Shown here: in pieces, positions 13,549 to 21,411 of the stretch
How the letters are laid out: each line of letters starts with the position of its first letter
How positions within the stretch are numbered: the stretch's first letter is position 1
IMG/VR virus record: IMGVR_UViG_3300046524_000608
Location: 1 to 35,587 of that record
Origin: a virus
Strand: one strand, 5' to 3'
DNA length: 35,587 bases
The notes under the pieces: model-generated
The model's database searches: none
Told to the model about the DNA's origin: nothing
Seen by the model: the letters and a program-made list of their open reading frames with translations, nothing else
Position numbers and translations under genes: made by a program

Positions 13549-14051
13549 GCGACCGCCGCGCTACGATTACCGTGGGCTGGAGGCCAACCGGCGCACCAGC
13601 TCGGCGCGCGGACGACTTCCTGGAGGTGGCGGCCGAACCGGCGTCGGCCCCGCGCCGGCCAGCGCCGCCAGTCGAGCAGCGTTGCCTGGAGTCGAGGATG
13701 CAGAACTGGGCCCGGTGGTGCACCACCTGGGGCTCCTACCCGCGCGGCGGCGAAGATAGCGCGGCGCGCGCATGCCGGATCGCATACGAGGCCAAGTTCG
13801 GCCCGGCGCCAAGCGCCGGCACCGGAGCGGAACGTCGCGAGATCGACGAGCAGGATGCAATCCTTGTGGAGCGCAGCCTATGGCAGCTGCCCAACCAGCA
13901 GCGCGACCTGGTCCGGCTCCATTACGTGAAGGGGAGGAAGTGGTTCGAGATCTGCCACATCGTCGGCATGCGAGCACGGCGTCCGCTGTTTGACGAGAAG
14001 CTCACCGCCGCCCTGTGCGCGATTGCGACGATTCTTGAATGTGAGCAATAA
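13545..14051 (+). CDS. Q-like late antiterminator or late regulator
   Basis: A 168-residue protein. The C-terminal half (about 100-165) resembles phage antitermination Q and sigma region-4-like regulators: L-P-N-Q-Q-R-D-L-V-R-L-H-Y-V-K-G-R-K-W, then an HTH-like I-C-H-I-V-G-M-R-A-R-R-P-L-F. The N-terminal 45 residues are Pro/Ala/Arg-rich and probably flexible. The start is TTG at 13545 inside a TTGA overlap, supported by AAGGAGG at 13534-13540. It lies directly before a strong promoter/terminator pair, the expected place for Q. Confidence 0.72.
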   Translation: MSDRRATITVGWRPTGAPARRADDFLEVAAEPASAPRRPAPPVEQRCLESRMQNWARWCTTWGSYPRGGEDSAARACRIAYEAKFGPAPSAGTGAERREIDEQDAILVERSLWQLPNQQRDLVRLHYVKGRKWFEICHIVGMRARRPLFDEKLTAALCAIATILECEQ

Positions 14052-14057
14052 AATGTC

Positions 14058-14086
14058 TTGACTGTTCGAAATCTTAGCAGTACATT
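14058..14086 (+). promoter_or_regulatory. Candidate late promoter (pR' analogue)
   Basis: TTGACT (14058-14063) and TACATT (14081-14086) are separated by exactly 17 bases, immediately after the Q-like gene. Transcription would start near 14093 and meet a hairpin and an intrinsic terminator within about 110 bases, the layout used by lambdoid Q-dependent late promoters. Confidence 0.65.
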
Positions 14087-14122
14087 CCAATCTACAACTT
14101 ATTTCCATCTTTCAAGATGCGT

Positions 14123-14146
14123 GCGGGGTCCCAGAAGGGAGCCCGC
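14123..14146 (+). other. Hairpin in the late leader
   Basis: GCGGG-G-TCCC / AGAA / GGGA-G-CCCGC folds into a stem of nine pairs around one G-G mismatch with a four-base loop. There is no T-run, so it is not a terminator. It may be a pause or antiterminator-related element. Confidence 0.5.
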
Positions 14147-14164
14147 GGCGTCTCAACAGATAAC

Positions 14165-14200
14165 AAAAAGCCCCATGTCATTGCTGACGTGGGGCTTTTT
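14165..14200 (+). terminator. Strong intrinsic terminator after the late promoter (tR' analogue)
   Basis: AAAAAGCCCCATGTCA pairs with TGACGTGGGGCTTTTT around the loop TTGC, with a single G-U-type mismatch. A-run and T-run on both sides make it work in both directions, so it can also end the leftward gene at 14214-14417. Confidence 0.88.
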
Positions 14201-14213
14201 ACTTGAGGGACCG

Positions 14214-14417
14214 TTATCCCATCAAACGTACATAGAGGACACTTTCAGGGTGGAAGATGTGGAGACCCATTCCCGTCTCCATCGTGTACATCTCGGTAGG
14301 GTGTCCGAGTTTATCGGGTACCCGCTCAAACTTTTTACTGGCTTTCTGCGACCCATCCTTGAAAGTCACCTCGATCATGTTGGTGGCGCGCGCAAGCGCT
14401 GCAGCAATGATGTCCAT
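14214..14417 (-). CDS. Small leftward hypothetical protein in the late leader
   Basis: A 67-residue protein with a helical start and a beta-rich body (M-I-E-V-T-F-K-D-G-S, then a lone terminal strand L-Y-V-R-L-M-G). The ATG at 14417 is preferred because GGGAGAA lies about seven bases upstream on the gene strand; a longer in-frame start at 14588 has no such support. It is oriented against its neighbours and sits between two terminators, as cargo or regulatory genes often do. No family was recognised. Confidence 0.6.
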   Translation of the reverse strand: MDIIAAALARATNMIEVTFKDGSQKASKKFERVPDKLGHPTEMYTMETGMGLHIFHPESVLYVRLMG

Positions 14418-14604
14418 CGTTTGATTCTCCCGTAGTTGTTGGCCTAATGCCGGCACTTCCAAGGTAGGACTGCCCGGCCGATCCATACTAATCGTTCGTT
14501 GTCTTTGCTGCAATCTTTGGCTGCCTTGGCTCGACCCATAGCAGCCGCGTTGCTCCGTATCGTGTCTCCCGCTCGTGGTCGTTGCCAACCGCTCCGAGCT
14601 TTCG

Positions 14605-14626
14605 CCCGCCTCGTGCGGGTTTTTTT
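14605..14626 (+). terminator. Second terminator before the late genes
   Basis: CCCGC-CTCGT-GCGGG followed by seven T residues. It lies 15 bases before the first small late gene, so late transcription from 14058 must pass two terminators. Confidence 0.85.
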
Positions 14627-14640
14627 ATTCCTGAGGCGTC

Positions 14641-14742
14641 ATGAGCGTAGAAGATGAACTGATCTGGCTGCGCTTCATGGCGCAGGTGCGGCGCGAGGAC
14701 GCCGCCATTGACCGTATGCGGACTGAGTCATGCCTAACTTGA
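14641..14742 (+). CDS. Possible 33-residue late-leader peptide
   Basis: A short frame from ATG 14641 to TGA 14742, helical and charged. GAGG lies four bases before the start. It overlaps the next gene by 13 bases. There is no homology evidence, so this is tentative. Confidence 0.38.
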   Translation: MSVEDELIWLRFMAQVRREDAAIDRMRTESCLT

Positions 14743-14957
14743 ACCTGGACTACCGGGACCAGATGGTCCGCGCGGTGATGGGGCCCGGCCCCGCGGTGCT
14801 GACCAAGGCGGCGAACACTGTATCGCTCGCATGCTTGGCCCAGCGCCTGGCGGATGCGGAAGAGGCGACCCGGCTGCTGGTCGCGAACGGCTGTGGCATC
14901 CCGTCGCAATCGCTGCCCGACCTGGTGCGCACCGCCTTGAACCTGAAGGCCTCCTAA
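14730..14957 (+). CDS. Small hypothetical protein before the HNH nuclease
   Basis: A 75-residue helical protein with an L-A-C-L-A-Q-R-L-A-D-A-E-E-A-T-R-L-L-V heptad-like stretch. It ends in a TAATG overlap with the HNH gene, which supports co-translation. The ribosome site is weak. Function unknown. Confidence 0.58.
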   Translation: MPNLNLDYRDQMVRAVMGPGPAVLTKAANTVSLACLAQRLADAEEATRLLVANGCGIPSQSLPDLVRTALNLKAS

Positions 14958-15277
14958 TGGCCTGGGGCACGAAGTCGCGCCATGAACGTGGCTACGACTA
15001 CGCTTGGGTGAAGCTGCGCAAGCAGATCCTGGCGCGTGACGAGGGCCAGTGCCAGCCGTGCAAGCGCGCCGGGCTGACCGTGCTGGCCCACGCTGTCGAC
15101 CACATCGTAAGCAAGGCAGAGGCTGCGCGGCGCCGCTGGTCGCGAGAAAGAATCGACGACCCTTCGAACTTGGAAGCGATCTGCGACCCTTGCCACCTGG
15201 TGAAGACCGAGGCCGAGCAGGGGAAGACGAAGCGCCAGGCGAAGCGCGGGGTCGGCGCCGACGGTTGGCCAGTATGA
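14957..15277 (+). CDS. HNH endonuclease next to the terminase
   Basis: A 106-residue HNH nuclease: zinc-binding C32-x-x-C35 and C76-x-x-C79, catalytic D48-H49 in A-V-D-H-I-V, and N71-L-E-A-I-C-D-P-C-H80. The ATG at 14957 is set by the TAATG overlap; a longer frame upstream is a shadow of the previous gene. In HK97-type phages an HNH protein (gp74) beside terminase helps cos cleavage, and this one is in the equivalent place. Confidence 0.9.
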   Translation: MAWGTKSRHERGYDYAWVKLRKQILARDEGQCQPCKRAGLTVLAHAVDHIVSKAEAARRRWSRERIDDPSNLEAICDPCHLVKTEAEQGKTKRQAKRGVGADGWPV

Positions 15278-15742
15278 TCAGCTGAGCTGTGCGATGTCAC
15301 CGCGCAGCCAAGTGAAGCGAAAGTCTGGCAAACGCTTTTCTGCGTATTCGGTTCGATAAGCGGCGTGATGTGTTTGCAGCATCGAGTGACCTTCGCACCG
15401 GAACCGGTCGACTCGGATAAGCAGATCTGGCTGGATATTCAGCTGATCCAGCGTTCGCAGGACAAAAATTCCTTCGATGATCAGTGGTCGATCCTCAGAT
15501 AAACGAACTTCGATAGGCACTTTCAACGACGCCAGGTCGACCACGTAATTCGCGGGGTCTCGTTCGCTTCTAAATAAATCGGTCTCAATCAGTGGCACCT
15601 CCAACTGCCATGCTAAATAGCGGGCAAGCGAGGATTTGCGTGCGCCGTCGACTCCATCGACGGCGATGGTCAGCTTCCGCCACGGGTCGAGATGAAGGCG
15701 AAGTGCAGATACGAGGTCATTGTGAGCGGCTGTGACTTTCAT
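15278..15742 (-). CDS. P-loop kinase-like protein with altered Walker A
   Basis: A 154-residue protein of the uridine-kinase/nucleoside-kinase-like P-loop class. A-V-D-G30-V-D-G33-A-R35-K36-S37-S38 is a Walker A motif in which the invariant glycine before lysine is arginine (codon CGC, one base from GGC). Downstream come an E-T-D-L-F element and L-I-I-E-G-I-F (Walker B-like) near 95-101. The ATG at 15742 is chosen; an upstream in-frame TTG has no support. It runs against the late operon, abutting the HNH stop, and is more AT-rich. Probably cargo; it may be catalytically impaired. Confidence 0.7.
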   Translation of the reverse strand: MKVTAAHNDLVSALRLHLDPWRKLTIAVDGVDGARKSSLARYLAWQLEVPLIETDLFRSERDPANYVVDLASLKVPIEVRLSEDRPLIIEGIFVLRTLDQLNIQPDLLIRVDRFRCEGHSMLQTHHAAYRTEYAEKRLPDFRFTWLRGDIAQLS

Positions 15743-15790
15743 GCCGGCTAGTGTACGAAGTAGTTGCACCAGTAGCAACCGATACGCCTA

Positions 15791-15850
15791 CCCCGAGGGG
15801 GGCGCGAAATCTCTGGACCGGTCGCGGATAGGGACCGCTCCCTGCCTCTT
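15791..15850 (+). other. Candidate cos / packaging site region
   Basis: Between the leftward kinase-like gene and terS lies a G-rich element beginning CCCCGAGGGGGGCGCG, followed by the related repeats GGACCGGTCGC and GGGACCGCTCC. Its place, after an HNH gene and just before a P27-type small terminase, matches cos of HK97-type phages. The assignment rests on position and composition only. Confidence 0.45.
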
Positions 15851-15893
15851 TTCGCACGACCGCGAAATGAAACTTTTTTTTCAGGAGGTCGCG

Positions 15894-16367
15894 ATGGCCG
15901 GAAGGCGCCCGACACCAACGGCGCTGAAGCTGGTCACCGGCAACCCCGGCAAGCGAGCGCTGAACAAGAAGGAACCGAAGCCGCGCGTCAAGGCGCCGAC
16001 CTGTCCCGCGCACCTGGACGCGAAGGGGAAGGCGATTTGGAAGAAGCTGTGCGCCCTGCTGAAGGCCATGGGCGTTCTGACGGAGGCGGATGGCTTCGCG
16101 CTTGAGCGCTTGGTTGCCTGCTATGTCGACATCCAGGAATGCCGCGAGCTGATCGAACGCGATGGCCGCACGTACGAAACCATCGACCAGAACAGCAACA
16201 CCCTCATCAAGAACAACCCCGCGGTCAACCAGCTGCGCGCCGCCGACGCCCAGTTTAAGAGCTACCTGGTCGAATTCGGCCTGACGCCGGCCGCACGCTC
16301 GAAAGTGAACGTGGAGCCCCCGGATGGCGACAAGAAAAAGGACCCCCTCGGCGGCTACTTCAGCTGA
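15894..16367 (+). CDS. terS: Terminase small subunit, P27 family
   Basis: A 157-residue packaging subunit. It opens with the typical G-R-R-P-T-P-T-A-L-K-L-V-T-G-N-P-G-K-R of P27-type small terminases, followed by helical L-T-E-A-D-G-F-A-L-E-R-L and the terminal L-G-L-T-P-A-A-R-S-K-V-like segment. The ATG at 15894 follows CAGGAGG at 15882-15888; a longer frame from 15732 lacks a ribosome site. It recognises phage DNA for packaging. The next gene begins 44 bases before its end. Confidence 0.93.
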   Translation: MAGRRPTPTALKLVTGNPGKRALNKKEPKPRVKAPTCPAHLDAKGKAIWKKLCALLKAMGVLTEADGFALERLVACYVDIQECRELIERDGRTYETIDQNSNTLIKNNPAVNQLRAADAQFKSYLVEFGLTPAARSKVNVEPPDGDKKKDPLGGYFS

Positions 16368-18042
16368 CCCCGTTACCACGTATGCGCGCGAAGTCGTCGC
16401 CGGCACCCGGATCGCCGGGCCGCACGTGCGCGCTCAGTGCGCGCGGCACCTCGCGGACCTGGAGCACGGCGCCGCGCGCGGGCTGGTCTGGGACCTGGCC
16501 GCCGCGCTGAAGGCGATCGGCTTCTACCAAGACGTGCTGAAGCTGAACGGCGGCGACTTCGAAGGCCTGCCCTTCCTGCTGCTGCCCTGGCAGAAGTTCG
16601 TGGTCGGCAGCATCTTCGGCTGGAAGACCGACGACGGGTACCGGCGCTTCCGTGTCGCTTACGTCGAGACGGCAAAGGGCAGCGGCAAGTCCCCGCTGGC
16701 GGCAGGCGTCGGAATGACGGGCCTCGTCGCGGATGGCGAGGCGCGCGCCGAGGTCTATGCCGCGGCGACGAAGAAGGACCAGGCGATGATCCTGTTCCGC
16801 GACGCGGTCGCCATGCACGATCAGTCGCCCGAGCTGCTGAAGCGCCTGACGAAGAGCGGCACCGGCGAAAAAGCCTGGAACCTGGCCTACCTGCAAACCG
16901 GCTCGTTCTTCAGACCGATCAGCAGCGACGACGGCCAGTCTGGTCCGCGTCCACACGTGGCCCTGATCGACGAGTTCCACGAGCACAAGACCCCCACGGT
17001 CCTGGAGATGATGCGCGCGGGCACGAAGAGCCGCCGCCAGGCCCTGATCTTCATCATCACCAACTCGGGCGCGAGCCGGAAAAGACCGTGCTGGAACTAC
17101 CACGAGTACGCCGGCAAGGTCGCCGCCGGCGAGCTGCAGGACGACTCGTTCTTCCCGTACGTCTGCGCGCTGGATGACGACGACGACCCGTTCGAGAGCG
17201 AGGAGTGCTGGCCGAAGGCGAATCCCAGCCTGCAGGACGCGAACCTGCCCGGCTATAAGTACATCCGCGAGCAGGTTCGCGAAGCACGCGGCATGCCGTC
17301 GAAGGAATCGATCGTGCGCCGGCTGAACTTCTGCCAGTGGACCGATGCCGAGTCGCCGTGGATCAGCCACGAGATCTGGAAGGGTGCGCAGCTGGAGTAC
17401 GACGTCGAAGAGTTGCGTGGGCGCCGCGCCGTTGCCGGCTTGGACCTGGCGAGCACGACCGACCTTACCGGCCTGGTCCTGCTCGTCGAGCCGGTCGAGC
17501 CGGGCGAGCCGTGGAAGCTGGTGCCGTTTGCATGGCTACCCGACGCCGACCTCGCGCGGCGCGCGCAGCAGGACCTGGTGCCGTACGTCGAATGGATGGC
17601 GGAAGGCCTGCTGAGCACGACGCCGGGTCGCGCGATCAGCAAGCGCGTGATCCTGCAGAAGCTGTCCGCCCTGTGCGACTTCTTCGAGATCGTCGCCTGC
17701 GCGTACGACCGCTGGCGGATCGAGGACCTGCTGCAAATGGCGGCCGACGACGGCATCAGCCTGCCACCGATGGAACCATTCGGCCAGGGCTACAAGGACA
17801 TGAGCCCAGCCCTTGAGACCTTCGAGACGATGCTGCTGAACGGTGAGATCGCCCACAACGGGCACAAGGTACTGACCATGTGTGCCGGTAACGCGGTCAC
17901 TGACCAGGACGGCGCCGGCAACCGGAAGCTGGACAAGGAAAAGGCCACCGGCCGCATCGACCTGATCGTGGCCGGTGTGATGGCGGCCAGCCTGGTAACC
18001 CGCGCGGCGGAGCCGACGAAATCATTTTGGGACACAGATTGA
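16324..18042 (+). CDS. terL: Terminase large subunit
   Basis: A 572-residue packaging motor and nuclease. The ATPase domain (about 65-280) has a Walker A variant E-T-A-K-G-S-G-K122-S123 and Walker B V-A-L-I-D216-E217-F. The RNase H-like nuclease part (from about 370) shows A-G-L-D-L-A-S-T-T-D-L, Y-D-R-W-R-I and a late D-L-I-V-A-G. It overlaps terS by 44 bases. Length and layout are normal for the HK97-type family. Confidence 0.95.
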   Translation: MATRKRTPSAATSADPVTTYAREVVAGTRIAGPHVRAQCARHLADLEHGAARGLVWDLAAALKAIGFYQDVLKLNGGDFEGLPFLLLPWQKFVVGSIFGWKTDDGYRRFRVAYVETAKGSGKSPLAAGVGMTGLVADGEARAEVYAAATKKDQAMILFRDAVAMHDQSPELLKRLTKSGTGEKAWNLAYLQTGSFFRPISSDDGQSGPRPHVALIDEFHEHKTPTVLEMMRAGTKSRRQALIFIITNSGASRKRPCWNYHEYAGKVAAGELQDDSFFPYVCALDDDDDPFESEECWPKANPSLQDANLPGYKYIREQVREARGMPSKESIVRRLNFCQWTDAESPWISHEIWKGAQLEYDVEELRGRRAVAGLDLASTTDLTGLVLLVEPVEPGEPWKLVPFAWLPDADLARRAQQDLVPYVEWMAEGLLSTTPGRAISKRVILQKLSALCDFFEIVACAYDRWRIEDLLQMAADDGISLPPMEPFGQGYKDMSPALETFETMLLNGEIAHNGHKVLTMCAGNAVTDQDGAGNRKLDKEKATGRIDLIVAGVMAASLVTRAAEPTKSFWDTD

Positions 18043-19259
18043 AATTCCTCGACCGCATTTTCGGGCGCAAAGCAGCCCAGCTCACCTACGACCAGGTCGC
18101 AGACCTGATCGACGGTACGGGCGACAGGATCATCGCCGGCGTTCACGTGAACGCGAAGACGGCGCTGCAGGTCGCGACCGTCCTGGCCTGCGTGAAGGTG
18201 ATCGCCGACGGCTGCGCCACGCCGAACCTGGGCGTCTTCCGCGAGAAGGGCGACGGCACGCGGGAGCGCGCCGTCAACATCCCGGAGTACCGGCTGCTTG
18301 CGCGCAGGCCGAATGAATGGCAGACCTCCCTCGAGTGGCGCCGCATGATGACCACGCACGCGGCGCTCACCGGTACCGGGTTGTCGATCAAGGTGCGCGG
18401 CGACAACCGCCGCGTACGCGAACTGATTCCGGTCGAGCCAGGCCAGTGGGACGTGCGCCGCATCTCGCGCTATGAGCTCCGCTACCGCTGCTGGGACGAG
18501 TTCGGCCTGATCGGTGAGTTCGAGCCGGACGACGTCTTCCTGCTGAACGGCCTGCAGTGGGACTGGACCAAGAGCATGAACGCCGTGACGCTGGCGCGCT
18601 CCGCCGTCGGGCTGGCGATGGCGACCGAGCGAAGCCAGGCCGCGATGCACGAGAACGGGCTGCGCCCGAGTGGCTTGTACACGGTCGACAAGACGCTGGA
18701 CGATAAGCAGCACGAACGGCTCACGGCCTGGATCCGGAAGTTCGTCGGCGTCAACCGCACCGGGGACCCGTTCGTGCTGGACAACAGTGCGAAGTGGACC
18801 CCGACTACGTTTACCGGCGTCGATGCGCAGCACGTCGAGACGCGGCGGCTGCAGATCGAGGAAATCTGCCGGGTCTACGGCGTCTTCCCGATCATGATCG
18901 GCCACAACGACAAGTCGTCCACCTTCGCCAGCTCTGAGGCGTTCTTCGCCGCGCACGTGAAGCACACCCTCATGCCGTGGCACCGAGCTTGGACTCAGCG
19001 CATCGACGAGATGCTGCTGGACGGCTCCGGGCCTCTGTTCGCCGAGTTCGACGTCCGGTACCTCACCGAAGGCTCGATGCAGGCGCGCGCGGTGTGGGCC
19101 AGGACGATGGTCGAGCTCGGCATCTACACCCGCAACGAAATCCGGGACATGGAAGGCATGGACCCGCTGGACGGCCTGAACGAACCTCTCACGCCCCTGA
19201 ACATGAGCCAGGGCGGCAAACAAGGAAGCGACGATGAAAAAACGACCACTCCCGACTGA
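18039..19259 (+). CDS. Portal protein, HK97 family
   Basis: A portal subunit of about 406 residues that forms the dodecameric DNA gate. Family features include V-A-T-V-L-A-C-V-K-V-I-A-D near the start, P-N-E-W-Q-T-S-L-E-W-R, the I-P-V-E-P region and the late E-E-I-C-R-V-Y-G-V-F-P-I-M-I-G. No ATG is near the start. I favour TTG 18039, which overlaps the terL stop as TTGA and gives the usual M-K-F-L-D-R-I-F-G opening; TTG 18027 is an alternative that adds four residues. Confidence 0.92.
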   Translation: MKFLDRIFGRKAAQLTYDQVADLIDGTGDRIIAGVHVNAKTALQVATVLACVKVIADGCATPNLGVFREKGDGTRERAVNIPEYRLLARRPNEWQTSLEWRRMMTTHAALTGTGLSIKVRGDNRRVRELIPVEPGQWDVRRISRYELRYRCWDEFGLIGEFEPDDVFLLNGLQWDWTKSMNAVTLARSAVGLAMATERSQAAMHENGLRPSGLYTVDKTLDDKQHERLTAWIRKFVGVNRTGDPFVLDNSAKWTPTTFTGVDAQHVETRRLQIEEICRVYGVFPIMIGHNDKSSTFASSEAFFAAHVKHTLMPWHRAWTQRIDEMLLDGSGPLFAEFDVRYLTEGSMQARAVWARTMVELGIYTRNEIRDMEGMDPLDGLNEPLTPLNMSQGGKQGSDDEKTTTPD

Positions 19260-19938
19260 CCTGGAGCGCCGGGAAGCAGCCGGCGGCCGCGAGGTGCGCA
19301 ACATCGCCTTTGAACTGAAGGCGGCCGGCGACGACGGCACCGTCGAGGGCTACGGCTCGGTGTTCGGCGTGCGCGACGACTACGACGACGTCATCGCACG
19401 TGGCGCCTACGTGGCCTCGCTGGCGGCCCACAAGGCGGCGGGCACGATGCCGGCGATGCTGTGGCAGCACGACCCGAGCGCCCCGATTGGTGTCTGGACC
19501 GAGATGGTCGAGGACAGCAAGGGCCTGAAGATCAAGGGCCAGCTTGCCTTGGACACGGTCAAGGGCAAGGAAGCGCATGCGCTGCTCAAGATGGGAGCAA
19601 TCAACGGTCTGTCGATCGGCTTCCTGGCCAAGCAGTGGGCGTACGACCGGGAAACCGACGTGCGGACGCTAACCGAGATCGACCTCTGGGAGGTCTCCCT
19701 GGTGACGTTTCCGGCGAACGACAAGGCACGCATCACCGGCGTCAAGGCGGCCGACGTCGCCGGCATCAAAACAATTCGTCAAGCCGAGCAGGCCCTGCGG
19801 GATGCAGGTTTCTCGGCGGACGCGGCCAAGGCGTTGATCGCCGAGGTCAAACGCATCGCCTTCGATGAGCGGGACGCTCATGAGGCTGCTGCGGCGCTGA
19901 AGGCGGCCGACCGGCTGCTCAACTCCCTCACCTCGTGA
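19234..19938 (+). CDS. Prohead maturation protease, HK97 (S78) family
   Basis: A 234-residue serine protease that trims the capsid precursor. It has the V-E-G-Y-G-S-V-F-G entry motif, catalytic H79 (L-W-Q-H-D), S127 (N-G-L-S-I-G-F) and E153 in D-L-W-E-V-S-L-V. The C-terminal about 60 residues are helical. The ATG at 19234 lies inside the portal gene, with AAGGAAG upstream. It ends just at the GTGA before the capsid gene. Confidence 0.94.
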   Translation: MKKRPLPTDLERREAAGGREVRNIAFELKAAGDDGTVEGYGSVFGVRDDYDDVIARGAYVASLAAHKAAGTMPAMLWQHDPSAPIGVWTEMVEDSKGLKIKGQLALDTVKGKEAHALLKMGAINGLSIGFLAKQWAYDRETDVRTLTEIDLWEVSLVTFPANDKARITGVKAADVAGIKTIRQAEQALRDAGFSADAAKALIAEVKRIAFDERDAHEAAAALKAADRLLNSLTS

Positions 19939-19949
19939 AAGTAGATCAC

Positions 19950-21359
19950 ATGAACAAAACTATCCTGCTGGCCCTCATGGCCTCCCATTTTGGCGCGTTC
20001 CAGGCCAAGGCGGCCGTCCCGTACGAGAAACGCGAAGAGCCGAGCCTGCGCTCGGTAGCCGATGCGATCGACAAGATCAACACCGCCTTCACCGAATACA
20101 AGCGCACGAACGACGAGCGCATGGAGGCGATCAAGGCCGGCAAGTCGACGGCAGACCTGGACGCGAAGCTGGCGAAGATGGACACCGCGATCGACTCGCT
20201 GAACGAGCAGAAGAGCCGCCTCGAGAAGCTCGAAGGCAAGATGGCCCGTCCTGGCGCCCTGGGCGGCGGCGACGTCGACAAGAAGGAAACCGACGAGGCG
20301 ATCGCCTACAAGGGCGCCTTCCTGGCTTGGATGCGCAACCCGGGCGACCCCGAGCGCCGCGACGCGTTGTACCGCCGCGGCAAGGAGCTGAAGAAGGTCG
20401 AGACCCGTGCGGCGCCGGACGACGACGCCGACTGGGCGCAATTCGAGACCCGCTCGACCCAGACCGTGGCCGGCACCGGCGCCGCCGGCGGCTATGCGGT
20501 TCCGAAGACGATCGAGCAGCAGATCGCGCGCCTGTCGGTCGACATCTCGCCGATCCGCCAGCTGGCCACCGTGCGCCAAGTCGGCACTACCGACTACCAC
20601 GAGCTGTTTGACGTCAACGGCGCCAGCTTCGAATGGTTGGGCGAGGGCGACACCCGCAACCAGGGCAATACCCCGGACCTCGCGGAAATCGTGCCGACGT
20701 TCGGCATGGCATCGGCCAAGCCGCAGGCCTCCGAAGAAGCGCTCGAAGACCTGTTCTTCGACGTCGAATCCTGGCTGACGATGTCCGCTGCCGAAGCCAT
20801 CGCCCAGGGCGAAGGCGCGGCTTTCCTCAACGGCAACGGTACCAAAAAGCCGACCGGCATCTTGGCCGGCCTGACGCCGGTGGCCACCGGTGACGCCGCC
20901 CGCGCATTCGGCGCCCTGCAGTACATCGCCTCCGGCCAAGCCGCGGCGCTGCCGACGAGCCTGGACACGTTCTACGACATGGTCTACGCACTGCGCGCGC
21001 GATATCGCAACAACGCGCGCTGGGTGACCTCGAAGCTGCTGCTGGCCTCGCTGCGTAAATACAAGGACTCGACTGGCCAGTACATGTGGCAGAACGCCGT
21101 CGCCGCCGGCCAGCCGGACAGCTTCATGGGCTACCCGGTGGTCGAAGCCGAAGACATGCCGGGCGTTGCCGCGAACTCGTTCCCGCTGGCCTTCGGGGAC
21201 TTCAAGGAAGGCTACCTGATCTGCGACCGCGTCGGCATGCGCATGACCCGCGACGAGATCACGCAGCCGGGCTTCGTCAAGTTCTACGTGCGCAAGCGCG
21301 TCGGCGGCAAGCTGCGCAACACCCAGGCGATTAAGCTGCTGAAGATCGCGGCGTCGTAA
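19950..21359 (+). CDS. Major capsid protein with scaffolding delta domain
   Basis: A 469-residue HK97-fold capsid precursor. An N-terminal coiled-coil delta domain (about 30-150) precedes the shell domain beginning near T-Q-T-V-A-G-T-G-A-A-G-G-Y, where the protease probably cuts. A-E-G-E-typical core strands, the G-N-G-T-K-K-P-T-G-I-L loop and a C-terminal V-K-F-Y-V-R-K-R-V-G-G are present. GTG 19935 (overlapping the protease stop) is an alternative start. The first about 20 residues resemble a signal peptide, which is unusual but probably coincidental for a scaffold tail. Confidence 0.94.
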   Translation: MNKTILLALMASHFGAFQAKAAVPYEKREEPSLRSVADAIDKINTAFTEYKRTNDERMEAIKAGKSTADLDAKLAKMDTAIDSLNEQKSRLEKLEGKMARPGALGGGDVDKKETDEAIAYKGAFLAWMRNPGDPERRDALYRRGKELKKVETRAAPDDDADWAQFETRSTQTVAGTGAAGGYAVPKTIEQQIARLSVDISPIRQLATVRQVGTTDYHELFDVNGASFEWLGEGDTRNQGNTPDLAEIVPTFGMASAKPQASEEALEDLFFDVESWLTMSAAEAIAQGEGAAFLNGNGTKKPTGILAGLTPVATGDAARAFGALQYIASGQAAALPTSLDTFYDMVYALRARYRNNARWVTSKLLLASLRKYKDSTGQYMWQNAVAAGQPDSFMGYPVVEAEDMPGVAANSFPLAFGDFKEGYLICDRVGMRMTRDEITQPGFVKFYVRKRVGGKLRNTQAIKLLKIAAS

Positions 21360-21370
21360 TCCACCAACCC

Positions 21371-21396
21371 GAAAAGGCTGCTGCTGCGGCCTTTTC
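21371..21396 (+). terminator. Weak terminator-like hairpin after the capsid gene
   Basis: GAAAAGGC pairs with GCCTTTTC across a GC-rich loop, followed by C-rich sequence rather than a pure T-run. It may reduce readthrough or protect the capsid message. Confidence 0.55.
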
Positions 21397-21411
21397 CCCT
21401 CTGGAGCACCA

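Noticed and set aside
14088-14160. Possible tRNA or small RNA gene in the late leader
   Set aside because: The fold is a single hairpin without cloverleaf arms, anticodon loop or T-arm sequence.
14418-14604. N-terminal extension of the leftward 67-residue gene up to 14588
   Set aside because: The added residues are low-complexity Q/R/S-rich and lack a ribosome site; the internal ATG has one.
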